A DNA stretch of 56,841 nucleotides from Chara braunii (lineage: Eukaryota > Streptophyta > Charophyceae > Charales > Characeae). Shown piece by piece: positions 22,251 through 31,285 of this stretch. The translations under genes were made by a program, and so were the position numbers. The notes under the pieces are model-generated. The model worked only from the letters and a program-made list of their open reading frames with translations. It searched no databases and was not told where the DNA came from. The stretch lies in assembly GCA_003427395.1 (NCBI GenBank), contig BFEA01000168.1, positions 719,096 to 775,936 on the forward strand. Direction: 5' to 3'. Positions within the stretch are counted from its first letter, which is position 1, and every line of letters starts with the position of its first letter.

Positions 22251-22798
22251 GATTGATGGATTGTTGTTCTTGATTGACCAAACCGAACAAAAACTGTGTA
22301 TTCCTCATAAGGAAGAAATCAAAAGTCTGTTGATTGGGGAATGTCACGACTCTGAGGGACATTTTGATTTCAAGAAAACATATGCTGAAGTCAGAGAACG
22401 TTTCAAATGGAAGGGACTTAAAGAAGATGTACTAGCATATGTTCGTACATGTTTAGTGTGTCAGAGAAACAAGTCGTCGCACGAGAATCCTCTTGGACTT
22501 CTCAAGCCGTTACCTATACCAAGTGAACCAGGTGAGTCGATCTCAATTGATTTCAGGAGTCTGGTTAAAAGTCGCAATGGTAATACTCAAGTAATGGTAA
22601 TTGTAGACCGTTTCTCTAAATACGCTATGTTTGTTCCCTTACCAGCGAATGTGCGGACTGAACTTGTCATTCAAAAATTTCAGATGCGATGGGTCACTGA
22701 ATATGGGTTCCCTAAAACCATTGTGTCTGATCGAGATGTCAGGTTCACCAGTCTGCCATGGCAAAAGCTAATGGAAGCTTATGGCACACGCACCCTCA
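22251..22798 (+). pseudogene. Integrase, truncated after the second catalytic Asp
   Basis: The HHCC finger is complete: ECHDSEGHFDF for the histidines and CLVCQRNK for the cysteines. The core begins with SISIDFRSL and continues to IVSDRDVRFTSLPW, supplying the first two acidic residues. At about 22793 the reading leaves integrase sequence and enters a hairpin-containing scar, so the catalytic glutamate and the rest of the core are missing. The chromodomain end of the same polyprotein reappears after 23000. Confidence 0.85.
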
Positions 22799-23000
22799 AT
22801 AGAGGGTCTGTGTGAATGGGCCGCCATCCATGTTTGGTGGAATCATAGAGGGTCTGTGTGAATGGGCCGGATCATAATGGATGGCGGATCATAAAGCATG
22901 GTTGCTACCGACAATTTGGTTACATCCATGTTTCTTACCGAGTTTATATTCCCCCACACAGACCCTCTATGATTCCACCAAACATGGATGGCGGATCATA
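22799..23000. repeat. Scar with perfect 38-bp inverted repeat and direct repeats
   Basis: The arms 22823-22860 and 22955-22992 are exact reverse complements over 38 bases. A word including AGAGGGTCTGTGTGAATGGG occurs twice at the left side (22801 and 22847), and ATGGATGGCGGATCATAAAG occurs twice (22879-22898 and 22985-23004). This patchwork replaces the second half of the integrase. Confidence 0.9.
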
Positions 23001-23163
23001 AAGCATGGTTACTTTTCTACGGGAGGACGTGGACGACCTCAAAAGTTGTTCAAGGTACGTTTTAAAACTCAAGCACCATCTGAGGACATGGTTTAGTAAA
23101 CGAGAACTACTTGAAACTGCTCCTGATATTGTCGCTGCTTATGAACGAGGGTTAAGGTCTTAA
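23001..23163 (+). pseudogene. Chromodomain-type C-terminus of pol
   Basis: The frame gives GRGRPQKLFKVRFKTQAPSE, then a one-base deletion, then FSKRELLETAPDIVAAYE in another frame. This matches the order seen in the chromodomain tail of the minus-strand element at 43.96-44.19 kb (GRGRPPKLRMQYRVKF, RWFTREELQRTAP). Chromodomains steer chromovirus integration to particular chromatin. Only the C-terminal half of the domain is present. Confidence 0.7.
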
Positions 23164-23189
23164 ATATTTCTGTGGTGGAACTTGAAAAT

Positions 23190-24234
23190 GGGCCGGCAGG
23201 AATGCAGTAACCCTGTTTAGAAGTAGCCCGGGGCTCAGAACTCAGCCCCAGGAAACGCAAACCTGAGTTGGTCTGCACTGGGCTGTGTGACCAAGACATG
23301 CCCAGCCCTGAGTCTGTCGAGTGTGGCTGTGTGACCAAACGCTGCACACAGGAAATTCAAGAGTCAAAGTCAACTGTAGAGTCAAGGTACCGCACCCAGG
23401 CCCTTGGTTGGATACACTCACTTGTTGTGCGCAGGTACCCAGACAGCATCCAGGCCGGAGGGAATTCGGTTTCAGGCCAATCTGAGCCCTCATTTGCATT
23501 GAGATCTTGACGGCTGAGGAATACAGCATCCGGGGTCCAGACCCCGCGTCAACATTACATAAGAGCTGACTTCCTGGCTTTGACATTAATTCTATCTTGC
23601 GTTGATGCTGACTTCACGCATTGACTTCAACGCTGGCTCGACGCTGCGACGCTGGCTCGACGCTGCCATGCTGGCATTGTGACCTGGCGAGGCGCTGCTA
23701 GTCCGGCATGGTGGTCGGCTTGCTCCTGTCTTCTTGGCATGCTGACGTGGCAGCTGCCATGCATTATCGCTGATGTGGCTGCTGCCGCGTGTATCATTGC
23801 CTGACGTGGCTGCTGCCACGTGTTCTATGACTGGGACTAAGTAATCAACATTGCTGTTCTGTTTCGTCGTCACTTCAGGAGGAGAGCAGGACTGTGGAGA
23901 GTTCGAGGATACGTACCTGGTGGTCTTCATGTCGACATTGCTCCAGATGCTGATGTGGGACTGATTAGACGTGCCACGTGGCACATTGAGGATACTTCAG
24001 ATACTCGTTCAGACTATTGATTATTGAGGTGGTCGTAGAGGAGGGAGCCCGAAGCAGGAGTGGGCATTGAACTTTCCTCTCCTTTGTCTCTTCTCCCTCC
24101 TCTCTTTTCGTCTGTGTATGATAACCTCATCTCATTCTGTCTGGTTACGATTTTGACTACTAGTAATCATCAGCAGATGGACATTTATCTGGGCTTGCAT
24201 TGTTGACAACTGTCTTCACGATCTGGGTTCATTA
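23190..24234 (+). repeat. Candidate 3' LTR of the plus-strand chromovirus
   Basis: After pol ends there is about 1 kb of non-coding sequence that finishes GTTCATTACA at 24234, very like the GTTCATAACA end of the LTRs at 33.66 and 40.29 kb. It carries a T/C-rich run and GTCTGTGTATGATA near 24110-24122, also resembling those LTRs. No partner LTR is present because the 5' part of the element is replaced. The left boundary is a guess. Confidence 0.35.
23735..23830. repeat. Degenerate ~30-bp repeats with G-box cores
   Basis: Three related words occur in a row: GCTGACGTGGCAGCTGCCATG, GCTGATGTGGCTGCTGCCGCG and CCTGACGTGGCTGCTGCCACG (20-base cores). A further perfect 14-bp palindrome, GTGCCACGTGGCAC, lies near 23970. 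ACGT-core motifs are plant bZIP/bHLH targets; inside a candidate LTR they could be promoter elements. Confidence 0.55.
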
Positions 24235-25384
24235 CAAGAGAGCAAAAAGGAAAAAATTTCAAAAGAACCAATCACACACACAACTTAAGGACATATCAGG
24301 GAAACTGTAACATCATAAATTAAAAATGCTCTGAAAAAAAATATAAAAATGCTCTGCTGACTATTCCCAAAATGAGGATTCGCAACACTTGTCAACATTT
24401 TAATGATTCTCTTGGACGCGCTTTCACGAGTCCTTTTGTGTGCAGGACCTTGGTTTCTGATGTAGAAAAAGAGAGCCAGGGCAGCACTACTGCTTTCAGA
24501 AATTCGTAGTTCAAAACAGCACTTACCGTGCCCGGAACTGGTGGCCACATGGCGTGAATGATCCCAAGTACGTGGTAACAGACCTGTCACAAGCACACAT
24601 AGGGATCAGCAACAGGAAAAAGATCAGCCTGGAATACGGAGCAAATTAACATTCATCCGCAAGTTCACGACCAAGATAATACAGCTGCAAGAGCCATCTT
24701 ATATTAAGAATGGCACAGTGTCCTGAAATGCTGCGCAGCAAGAGGCTGTCAGATTTGCCAGCAAGTTTGACAGAAAGAAACCGCAGACGAGCCATGATGG
24801 TATACAAACGCATTCCACAAAAGAGAGCGTCTGAATTGATACAAAGAAGAGATGGCAATACCGTGGCACTCCATTCTTAAGTTCTTTTAACGAAAACAAG
24901 AAGAGTCAGTGCTATACCGCCCCCGTGCGGAAAATAATATTGATGATGATCCAATTATTCGGAGAGAGGAGAACTGAGGCAGCAGAATTGAAACACATGA
25001 GCCACTGAAAAAGTTCAATTCATTGTGTTCCACAGCGAATGTATTCCCGAGACTTGCCTTGTACTGCAGAGGGCGAATCAGCAATGAAAAACAAAAAGGA
25101 AGGGTGTCCAGAACATGGAAAAAATTGAAAAGATAACGTGAAAGAGGACAAAGAAACAGAGAGCAGAACATGTGGAAACCTCAGGGCTGACCTGGTTCGT
25201 GATTGCTGTTCTATATGGTGCCGAGGCACTGACAGGAGCAAATGGCAAAGAGAAGCTGAATTTCTTTCTCTTTCTACTTGGTGCCAATATGACTTTGGGT
25301 GCGTTAAAAGGGGTATAGTTGGAATTGCAATCCGTGGGTCACAAGGTTGAAATATGAATGTGAATATCAGAACAGAAAAGTACG
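24235..25384. other. No recognisable gene
   Basis: Short open frames occur on the minus strand (24.65-25.17 kb, hydrophobic and cysteine-rich in places) but none has a known motif. I see no repeat relation to other parts of the window. Confidence 0.4.
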
Positions 25385-25452
25385 GAGAGAGAGAAGGGGG
25401 ACGAGAGAGAGAGAGAGGGAGGGGGGAGAGAGAGAGAGAAAGAGAGAGAGAG
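25385..25452. repeat. Imperfect (GA)n microsatellite
   Basis: A purine tract built mainly of GA repeats, interrupted by G runs. Confidence 0.9.
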
Positions 25453-25515
25453 TGTGGAATACCCAGTACCACACGGGCCCAGCAGGGCCCGACTAGGTTG
25501 ACTAGGGGTCCGTAG

Positions 25516-25785
25516 GTGTAGGGCCTGTTTCGATTCAGCCCAAAAGCCTGAAAACGAGGGCCTACAGGCCCAGTTTCGTTTCAGCCCAAAAGCCTGAAAA
25601 CGAGGGCCTACAGGCCCTGTGTCGTTTCAGCCTAAAAGCCTGAAAACGAGGGCCTACAGGCCCTGTGTCGTTTCAGCCTAAANGCCTACAGGCCCTGTGT
25701 CGTTTCAGCCTAAAAGCCTGAAAACGAGGGCCTACAGGCCCTGTGTCGTTTCAGCCTAAAAGCCTGAAAACGAGGGCCATTTTCA
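25516..25785 (+). repeat. 46-bp minisatellite, about six units
   Basis: The unit contains GGGCCTACAGGCCC and TTTCAGCCTAAAAGCCTGAA and repeats every 46 bases (for example 25561 and 25607). GGGCCT/AGGCCC forms a 6-bp dyad and TTTCAG/CTGAAA a second one, so each unit can fold on itself. A single N at 25683 interrupts one unit and is flanked by an exact overlap. Confidence 0.9.
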
Positions 25786-25946
25786 GGTCCTCATAAAGTC
25801 GACCTGCCCTGAAACTTGGGCACCAGACCAGGGTTTTAGCACAGGCCATTTTGGGCCTGTTTTCAAGACAACCTTTGTTTGAACTTCAATGCCAGCGTCT
25901 GGCACGTTTTGGCATTGGCAAGAGCAGCCTCCTGGACGGGCCAGCA

Positions 25947-25954
25947 CTATATAA
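25947..25954 (+). promoter_or_regulatory. Possible TATA box
   Basis: TATATAAG occurs in an otherwise GC-rich context, followed within 60 bases by non-coding repeats. It could be an LTR promoter, but no LTR boundaries were defined here. Confidence 0.3.
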
Positions 25955-26000
25955 GACTGGCCCGCCCTACCGGCTGCAGGTGGTCAGGAGGCAGTTCATA

Positions 26001-26245
26001 GGAACTTCCCAGGCATTTCACGTGCACGAGGCAGGAGGAGTAGTAGCGTTAGCAGTAGTCTGGAGGAGCGCTGCAGGAGTAGTAGTAGCGTTAGCAGTAG
26101 TCTTCAGCGCTGGGCGCTAGGAACTTCCCAGGCATTTCACATGCAGGAGGCAGGAGGCAGTCTTCAGGATTCGGCAGCAGCATTCTGGAGGAGCACTGCA
26201 GGAGTAGTAGCGTTAGCAGTAGTCTTCAGCGCTGAGCGCTAGTAG
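26001..26245 (+). repeat. Two-copy ~120-bp tandem duplication
   Basis: Both copies begin GGAACTTCCCAGGCATTTCAC and end with TAGCAGTAGTCTTCAGCGCTG followed by a GCGCTAG. The second begins near 26119. Internal AGTAGTAGCGTTAGC words also repeat, with the copy number differing between units. Confidence 0.8.
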
Positions 26246-26376
26246 GAACTACAGTAGCATTGGAGAGAGAGAGATGGTTGGCGGAGGCCAGGGAGACTTA
26301 CCTATGGCGCCATAGCTACAGCTTCGTCTTCGATGTACCTGCAACAAGGCGCCACCTTCACAGGTTAGTACCGGAC

Positions 26377-26378
<2 letters not shown>

Positions 26379-26426
<48 letters not shown>
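26379..26426. repeat. (AG)24 microsatellite
   Basis: A pure AG dinucleotide run of 48 bases. Confidence 0.97.
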
Positions 26427-26431
<5 letters not shown>

Positions 26432-27019
26432 CTTCTTCCTCTTCTAAGTCCACCATCTCTTCCTCACCCTTTCGCTACAATGTGGTCGTCTTTCGGTAAA
26501 GCGACCGGCCGTATGACTTCTTAGTATCTGCAGACTACGAGAGAGAGAGATTGGTGACTTTGGGACTTGACGACATTTGGATCCAGACTCGACATTGGGA
26601 TTCAGACATTTGACGAGCGTCACTAAGGGCTCCAATCACTTCTAGGGACAAATGAACCCCACTCCTTAGGCAAATGCCCCCACGGACCATACAAACAGAA
26701 TCTGCCAAGGTTTGCCAAGTGACCAGCTAGTCCAATGGATCCTTCTACCTTCCCTTCCAGAGATCTCATAATCAATGAAGAGGTTTGGCAGAAGAGGACG
26801 GGTGAAGGGGTTGCCTCATATGTGTAGGGAAACACTTTGTCCAGTTATAATCGGCTCCTGTCTCTAGTTATCATGCAAATGGGATGTTAGACACAGTTTC
26901 CAGCTCATACGGTTCCCCACCTATAGATCAAAGCCATCTACAAAAAAGGCCTACTATTTGAGGTCGCTCTCATCCCCTCCAATAAGAGCTCTTTGGCAGA
27001 TGATTTACAAACAAAACAA

Positions 27020-27217
27020 ACAAGAAACACTTCACCCAAAAGTGTCCCACATGGGGCAACAAACAATTCAAAAAATTGAATAGGCTAGCAGAGGCTGCAG
27101 CCACCCCTCTTGAACTGAATTCACCCGACTCTGAAGATGAATCAGGTTCTGAGCCTAAGTCTAGTCTGGCTGTAATTGAATCTTTGTTTATGTACATTGG
27201 GCCTTTTGTTGAGGAGT
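27020..27217 (+). pseudogene. Gag remnant near the knuckle of a decayed Ty3 element
   Basis: A plus-strand frame reads KKHFTQKCPTWGNKQFKKLN followed by a serine- and acid-rich stretch (SPDSEDESGSEPK). HFTQKCP resembles the second half of a CCHC knuckle; the first cysteines are not recognisable. It is followed by a mitochondrial insertion and then by protease sequence, so it fits the end of gag. Confidence 0.45.
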
Positions 27218-27227
27218 AGTGAATCTG

Positions 27228-27456
27228 ATTTTTGTGCTATGGATGTTGGTTTGTGTTTTATGGCATTTTCACTATAAGAAAACCCAATTCCAGAGAGAAT
27301 TGTTCATGGAACCATTATGGAAATCGTTTGGACTATTTTTCCTAGTATTATACTAATGTTCATTGCAATACCATCATTTGCTATATTATGTTCCATGGAT
27401 GAGGTTGTAGATCCTGACATTACAATGATTGGACATCAATGGTATTGGACTTATGT
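27228..27456 (+). pseudogene. cox2: Nuclear fragment of mitochondrial cox2
   Basis: About 230 bases encode the second membrane helix and the start of the copper-domain lead of cytochrome c oxidase subunit II. Visible motifs are LWHFHYKK, then after a one-base loss in an A run [20 protein letters not shown], and finally GHQWYWTY. The copper-binding end of the protein is absent. Relative to the usual protein the segment before GHQWYW is a few residues short. The sequence stops abruptly after TATTGGACTTATG and Ty3 sequence follows. It reads as a mitochondrial-to-nuclear transfer rather than a gene. Confidence 0.85.
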
Positions 27457-27512
27457 GAGGAAGAACACGGTTAGCTTTGTTCTCGTCACCTTCAGCTGAA
27501 CGAGAACACAAA

Positions 27513-27860
27513 CATGAAGTCTGAATTGATCATGCTCAAGTCTCTCATCAACAGGACCCGTATTAAGACCTTCGACCGTGGGGCCACCCGACATTTCTTC
27601 GCATTACATAGAATTTAAAAACTCTATCAGGACTCAAGGTCACTAGAATTGAACATCCACTCGAGATCCAGGTGGGTAATCCCCAATCTGTCATCCAACA
27701 AGTTCTCAAAGGTGCTTTAGTCACATTTGATGCAAAGGGAGAGGTCATAACTTGAACTTTATATCTCCCCACGTTTACCCTTTGATCTAGTCCCAAGTCT
27801 GAAATGGCTAAGGGCCACTAATCCCAAACATCGACCGGACTTCAATGGTAATCCAGCTGA
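27513..27860 (+). pseudogene. Protease remnant of the decayed Ty3 element
   Basis: The frame starting at 27513 contains FDRGATRHFFALHRI, which aligns with the D-S/T-G active site of retropepsins but has Arg in place of Ser/Thr. It soon ends at TAA. Later fragments in other frames (NPNIDR, IQLKNSEGK) match the region after the protease. Several frameshifts are present. Confidence 0.6.
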
Positions 27861-28054
27861 AGAATTCTGAAGGGAAGCTAAGAAAATGTGTATTATCAAC
27901 ATATTATCTCCCCAAGGCAACTTATTATTGCCCGCAGGCCAAGGATTCTATAACCCATCCTGACAAACTGATCACCAAAGTCTGATTATTGCTCATGTCA
28001 CTCAAGACTGATGCATCCACCCCTATGTGTGATCGAGGTATACAGAGGCTTATT

Positions 28055-29207
28055 GATGACTATATTAACTTGGGTTAGGAGCCTACTAGACTTGTTCATA
28101 GGCAGGCCAAGCATCACATTGAGATCCTCCCTGACTCCACCATTCCTAAAGAAAGAGTATACAAGATGTCTCCTGCTGAGCTAGAAGAACGAAGAAAAAA
28201 AAAAAAGGTGTTGATTGAGAAGGGTTGGATTCTGCCAAGCTCATATAAGTATGGGGCACCATTCCTCTTTGTGCAAAAGAGGAATGAAAAACTTGGGATG
28301 TGCATAGACAACAAAGGCCTTAACAAGATCAACACAAAGAGCTATCAGCCCTTGCCTAGGATTGATGACCTATCGGGCATGGTGCAATGCTACAAGGTCT
28401 TCAGCAAAATCTATCGGAAGTCGGATTACCACCACATCGAAATAGCTAAGGACGTCCACGAGACAACCTTGAAGACCAGGTATGGTACTTATCACTACCT
28501 CGTCATGCCTTCCAAACGGAAAGGAATAGGATTTTCAAGTCGTTCCTTAATCGGTTTGTGCTTGTCTATCAAGAAGGCATCCTGGTATTGAACAAGAATG
28601 CAAAAAACTTTGTAGAACACTCAAAAAAGGTCCTATAAATCCTTAGAGAACAGAAGCATAACATTAATAAAGATGAGTCAGCCTTTGGGGTTCCTTTCGT
28701 CGTGTTCTTGGGTCATGTAATCTCTTTAGAGGTTCTGGCTCCCGAAACCTCTAAAGTTGCTGCTCTCAGGGAATGGCCCCAACCTCAAACAGCCCAAGAT
28801 ACAAGGTCATTCATAGGATTCGCTTCAACCCATAGGCAATTCATCAAGAACTTCTCTACAATCACCACTCCCTTGACTAAACTATTGGCTAAGGATGTCC
28901 CCATTAGATAAACTCCTCAGTGCCAACTCGCTTAGCCCTTACCTAGGCACCATGTTGAAACTACCTGACCCCACCTTGCCATTTGTGTCGACCAGAATGG
29001 TGTTTGTGTCGTTCTTCAATAAGATGATGGGACTGGCCTGAAGCCCGTCGAAGATTCTTCTTACTAGGCAGGCACTTCAAATTCTAGTCTGATCATTCCA
29101 CTTTGCGGTGGAGGAAGACCCAGGGGAAATTAAATGAAAAGATGGGAAGGAACATGAAGTTCCTACACATGTTTGACTTCGAACTAAAGCACAAGAAGGG
29201 ATGCTAC
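28055..29207 (+). pseudogene. Reverse transcriptase and RNase H remnant
   Basis: The main piece (28166-28591) shows ERVYKMSPAELEERRKK, KLGMCIDNKGLNKINTK, LPRIDDL, FSKIYRKSDYHHIEIAK and TRYGTYHYLVMP. The active-site aspartates lie in a region lost to frameshift. 28702-28911 has LGHVISLEVLAPETSKVAAL and the connection. RNase H is reduced to scraps, ending HMFDFELKHKKGCY at 29207 where a transposon interrupts it. The wording matches the element at 33.2-40.3 kb, so both belong to one family, this copy being far older. Confidence 0.8.
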
Positions 29208-29753
29208 CATGGCTACAGGGACCCAAACCCGAACATTTTTGGACATGGAACCGGACCCGTGTCCGGTTGTTTCCGAACGTCCGGAATTCCGAACATTTCC
29301 GAACATTTCCGGACCTCCGAACATGGGGGGATCCGGACGGTCCAGATGTCTAGACAGGTCCGGAAATGTCCGGACCATTACAAAAAAATAAAAATAAAAA
29401 AAATCTGAAAAAAAAGTCTGCTATGCAGAATAACAATGCAAACCACTTTTGCCTCAGAGTCATGTCAGAATTCCTAACCAAACTTGAGTTACAAGTCAAA
29501 AACTATAAAAAAGCTTTAAAAAAAACTTTAAAAACTAATAAATAAAAGGTAATGAGCATAAACGGGCCTGAAAAACCCCCAAAACAATTTTGGGGGCTTG
29601 GCTCCTCAATGGGGAAGGGTCCTGGACCGTTTTTTCTTTTTTTTTTCCCCCTCGAATTTTGGCAGATCCGGACCTTCCAGACCGGACGTCTGGAGTCCGG
29701 ACTGAAATCCAGACCGTCGGGACGCCAGTCCCGACTTCCGGATCGTAGCCATG
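29208..29753. mobile_element. 546-bp non-autonomous hAT-like transposon
   Basis: The insert begins CATGGCTAC and ends with its reverse complement GTAGCCATG, a 9-bp terminal inverted repeat. It is flanked by GATGCTAC (29200-29207) and GATACTAC (29754-29761), an 8-bp target duplication with one mismatch. An uninterrupted version of the target occurs at 29856-29872. The 8-bp duplication points to the hAT superfamily. No transposase is encoded. The interior is full of CCGGAC and GAACATTT words. Confidence 0.7.
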
Positions 29754-29940
29754 GATACTACAATAAAGTTGCAGATGCACTTTTTTGCAGTTGCTACCAT
29801 TGTACATTCTTACTCCTTCACAGATTCCACAAGGGAGAACTAAAGCACAAGAAGGGATGCTACAATAAAGTTGCAGATGCACTCTTTGGCAGTTGCTACC
29901 ATTGTACATTCTTACTCCTCCACGGATTCCACAAGGGAGG
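29754..29940 (+). repeat. Tandem duplication of an RNase H end segment
   Basis: A segment of about 103 bases, from GAACTAAAGCACAAGAAGGG to CACAAGGGAG, occurs twice. The first copy is split by the 546-bp transposon; the second is at 29836-29940. The two copies differ at several bases. Confidence 0.85.
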
Positions 29941-30181
29941 TCGTTGCAGATGTCACCCTGTCTTCGACCCTATTCTCACGAATCTGCAAACGGACCCTAG
30001 CTCTGAGGTAGGTTATACCCTGACGTTAAACCTGTTGTACTTTAGCAGCAAGGGAGAGGAACATTTGTCCATCCCTATTGACCGCAAAATCAGGGCTCAA
30101 CTAATTGCGAAGAGTCATGATTCTTACGGGCATCTTGGGTTTATGAAGACTTCGGTGGCCTTGATCCCATGGTTCAATTGA
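29941..30181 (+). pseudogene. Integrase zinc-finger remnant
   Basis: The frame reads ILTNLQTDPSSEVGYTLTL and then IRAQLIAKSHDSYGHLGFMK, which corresponds to the linker and the histidine pair of the HHCC finger. It corresponds to the same place in the element at 39.0 kb (ECHDTRGHFGFLK). The frame ends before the cysteine pair, and no integrase core is recognisable downstream. Confidence 0.7.
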
Positions 30182-31136
30182 CCTATGTACTTGGACACTT
30201 GTGAGGTGGCTTTATGACAAAAAAACGCCTCTATCCTCTTCTCCACAGCACAATGGCAGGTCTTCACCAATCCACATGTTGGAATCTGGCACCTGTGTGC
30301 AGAAGTGTGCATCAGCTCTCCACCCATCCAGTTCTAAGAACTACAAGCCTACAAAGTCTATATTCTCCTCTAGAACACCCCTCCAGAATTTGCATCAAAC
30401 ATTTGCGCAACTTGCACAAAAGACTGGATGCTAGCACACACGTCTAAAGTTTGTCCTCCCTGCACTCAAGTTACCCTCAAACTAGAACTTTCTTGACTGA
30501 CTTTGGGATGCAATTGCAGTGAGGTACATCCAGCATGAGTCGCAATTGTGGGAAAAGTTCAAAAATAAATCCAGGGAAGTCCTTGTGTGAGCATTCTCGC
30601 CGTAAGTGGAACCTCAGAACCTTTCAGTTTTATTTGCCGACAAGCACTACTGCACACACGCACTACCTCGCACATAACCGCACTTAAGCCCAGGCACGAG
30701 AGAAAGTAGGTACATAACATCCCATCCTCCACCAAATAGCGAACACAGTCCATTTAAGCAATTTACAGAGAGTCAGAGAGGGCATCACAACACCTGCTGT
30801 GCATTGCAGACATCATCTACTGCTGGCTTCATCTTGAGGACGATTCTGAGCTGCCACTCACCAACACACACACAACAACATAAGCACCAAGCTGCTACTT
30901 TCCTTTTCCCATTACTGAGTTTACTTGTAAACACTCCGTACTGTGGGGGCAGTGTCTATAACATGTTTTATGATAGGTAGAAAACACTTGGCCCGGGGAA
31001 AGGAGGCCATGCTCGTGATTTGGGTAGACTGACAATTGAGGTAGAAGGAGAAAGACGTGTGAGACAGCAGAAGCAAGACATACATTCCCAGCAGTGTTCA
31101 TGCAACCATTACAGTGGTACTTGCAGGCACCCATCT
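30182..31136. other. No recognisable gene
   Basis: AT-balanced sequence with only short open frames. It may be the decayed tail of the Ty3 element to its left, but no motif was found. Confidence 0.4.
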
Positions 31137-31216
31137 CCCCCCCCCCCCCCCCCCCCCNNNNNNNNNNNNNNNNNNNNNNNNNNNNNNNNNNNNCCCCCCC
31201 TGCCGCCCCCCCCCCC
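31137..31216. other. Poly-C tract with assembly gap
   Basis: A C run of about 20 leads into 36 N (31158-31193) and continues as C-rich sequence. The true length is unknown. Confidence 0.95.

Positions 31217-31217
<1 letters not shown>

Positions 31218-31282
<65 letters not shown>
31218..31282. repeat. (TC)n microsatellite
   Basis: A pure TC dinucleotide run of 65 bases directly after the C-rich gap. Confidence 0.97.
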
Positions 31283-31285
<3 letters not shown>

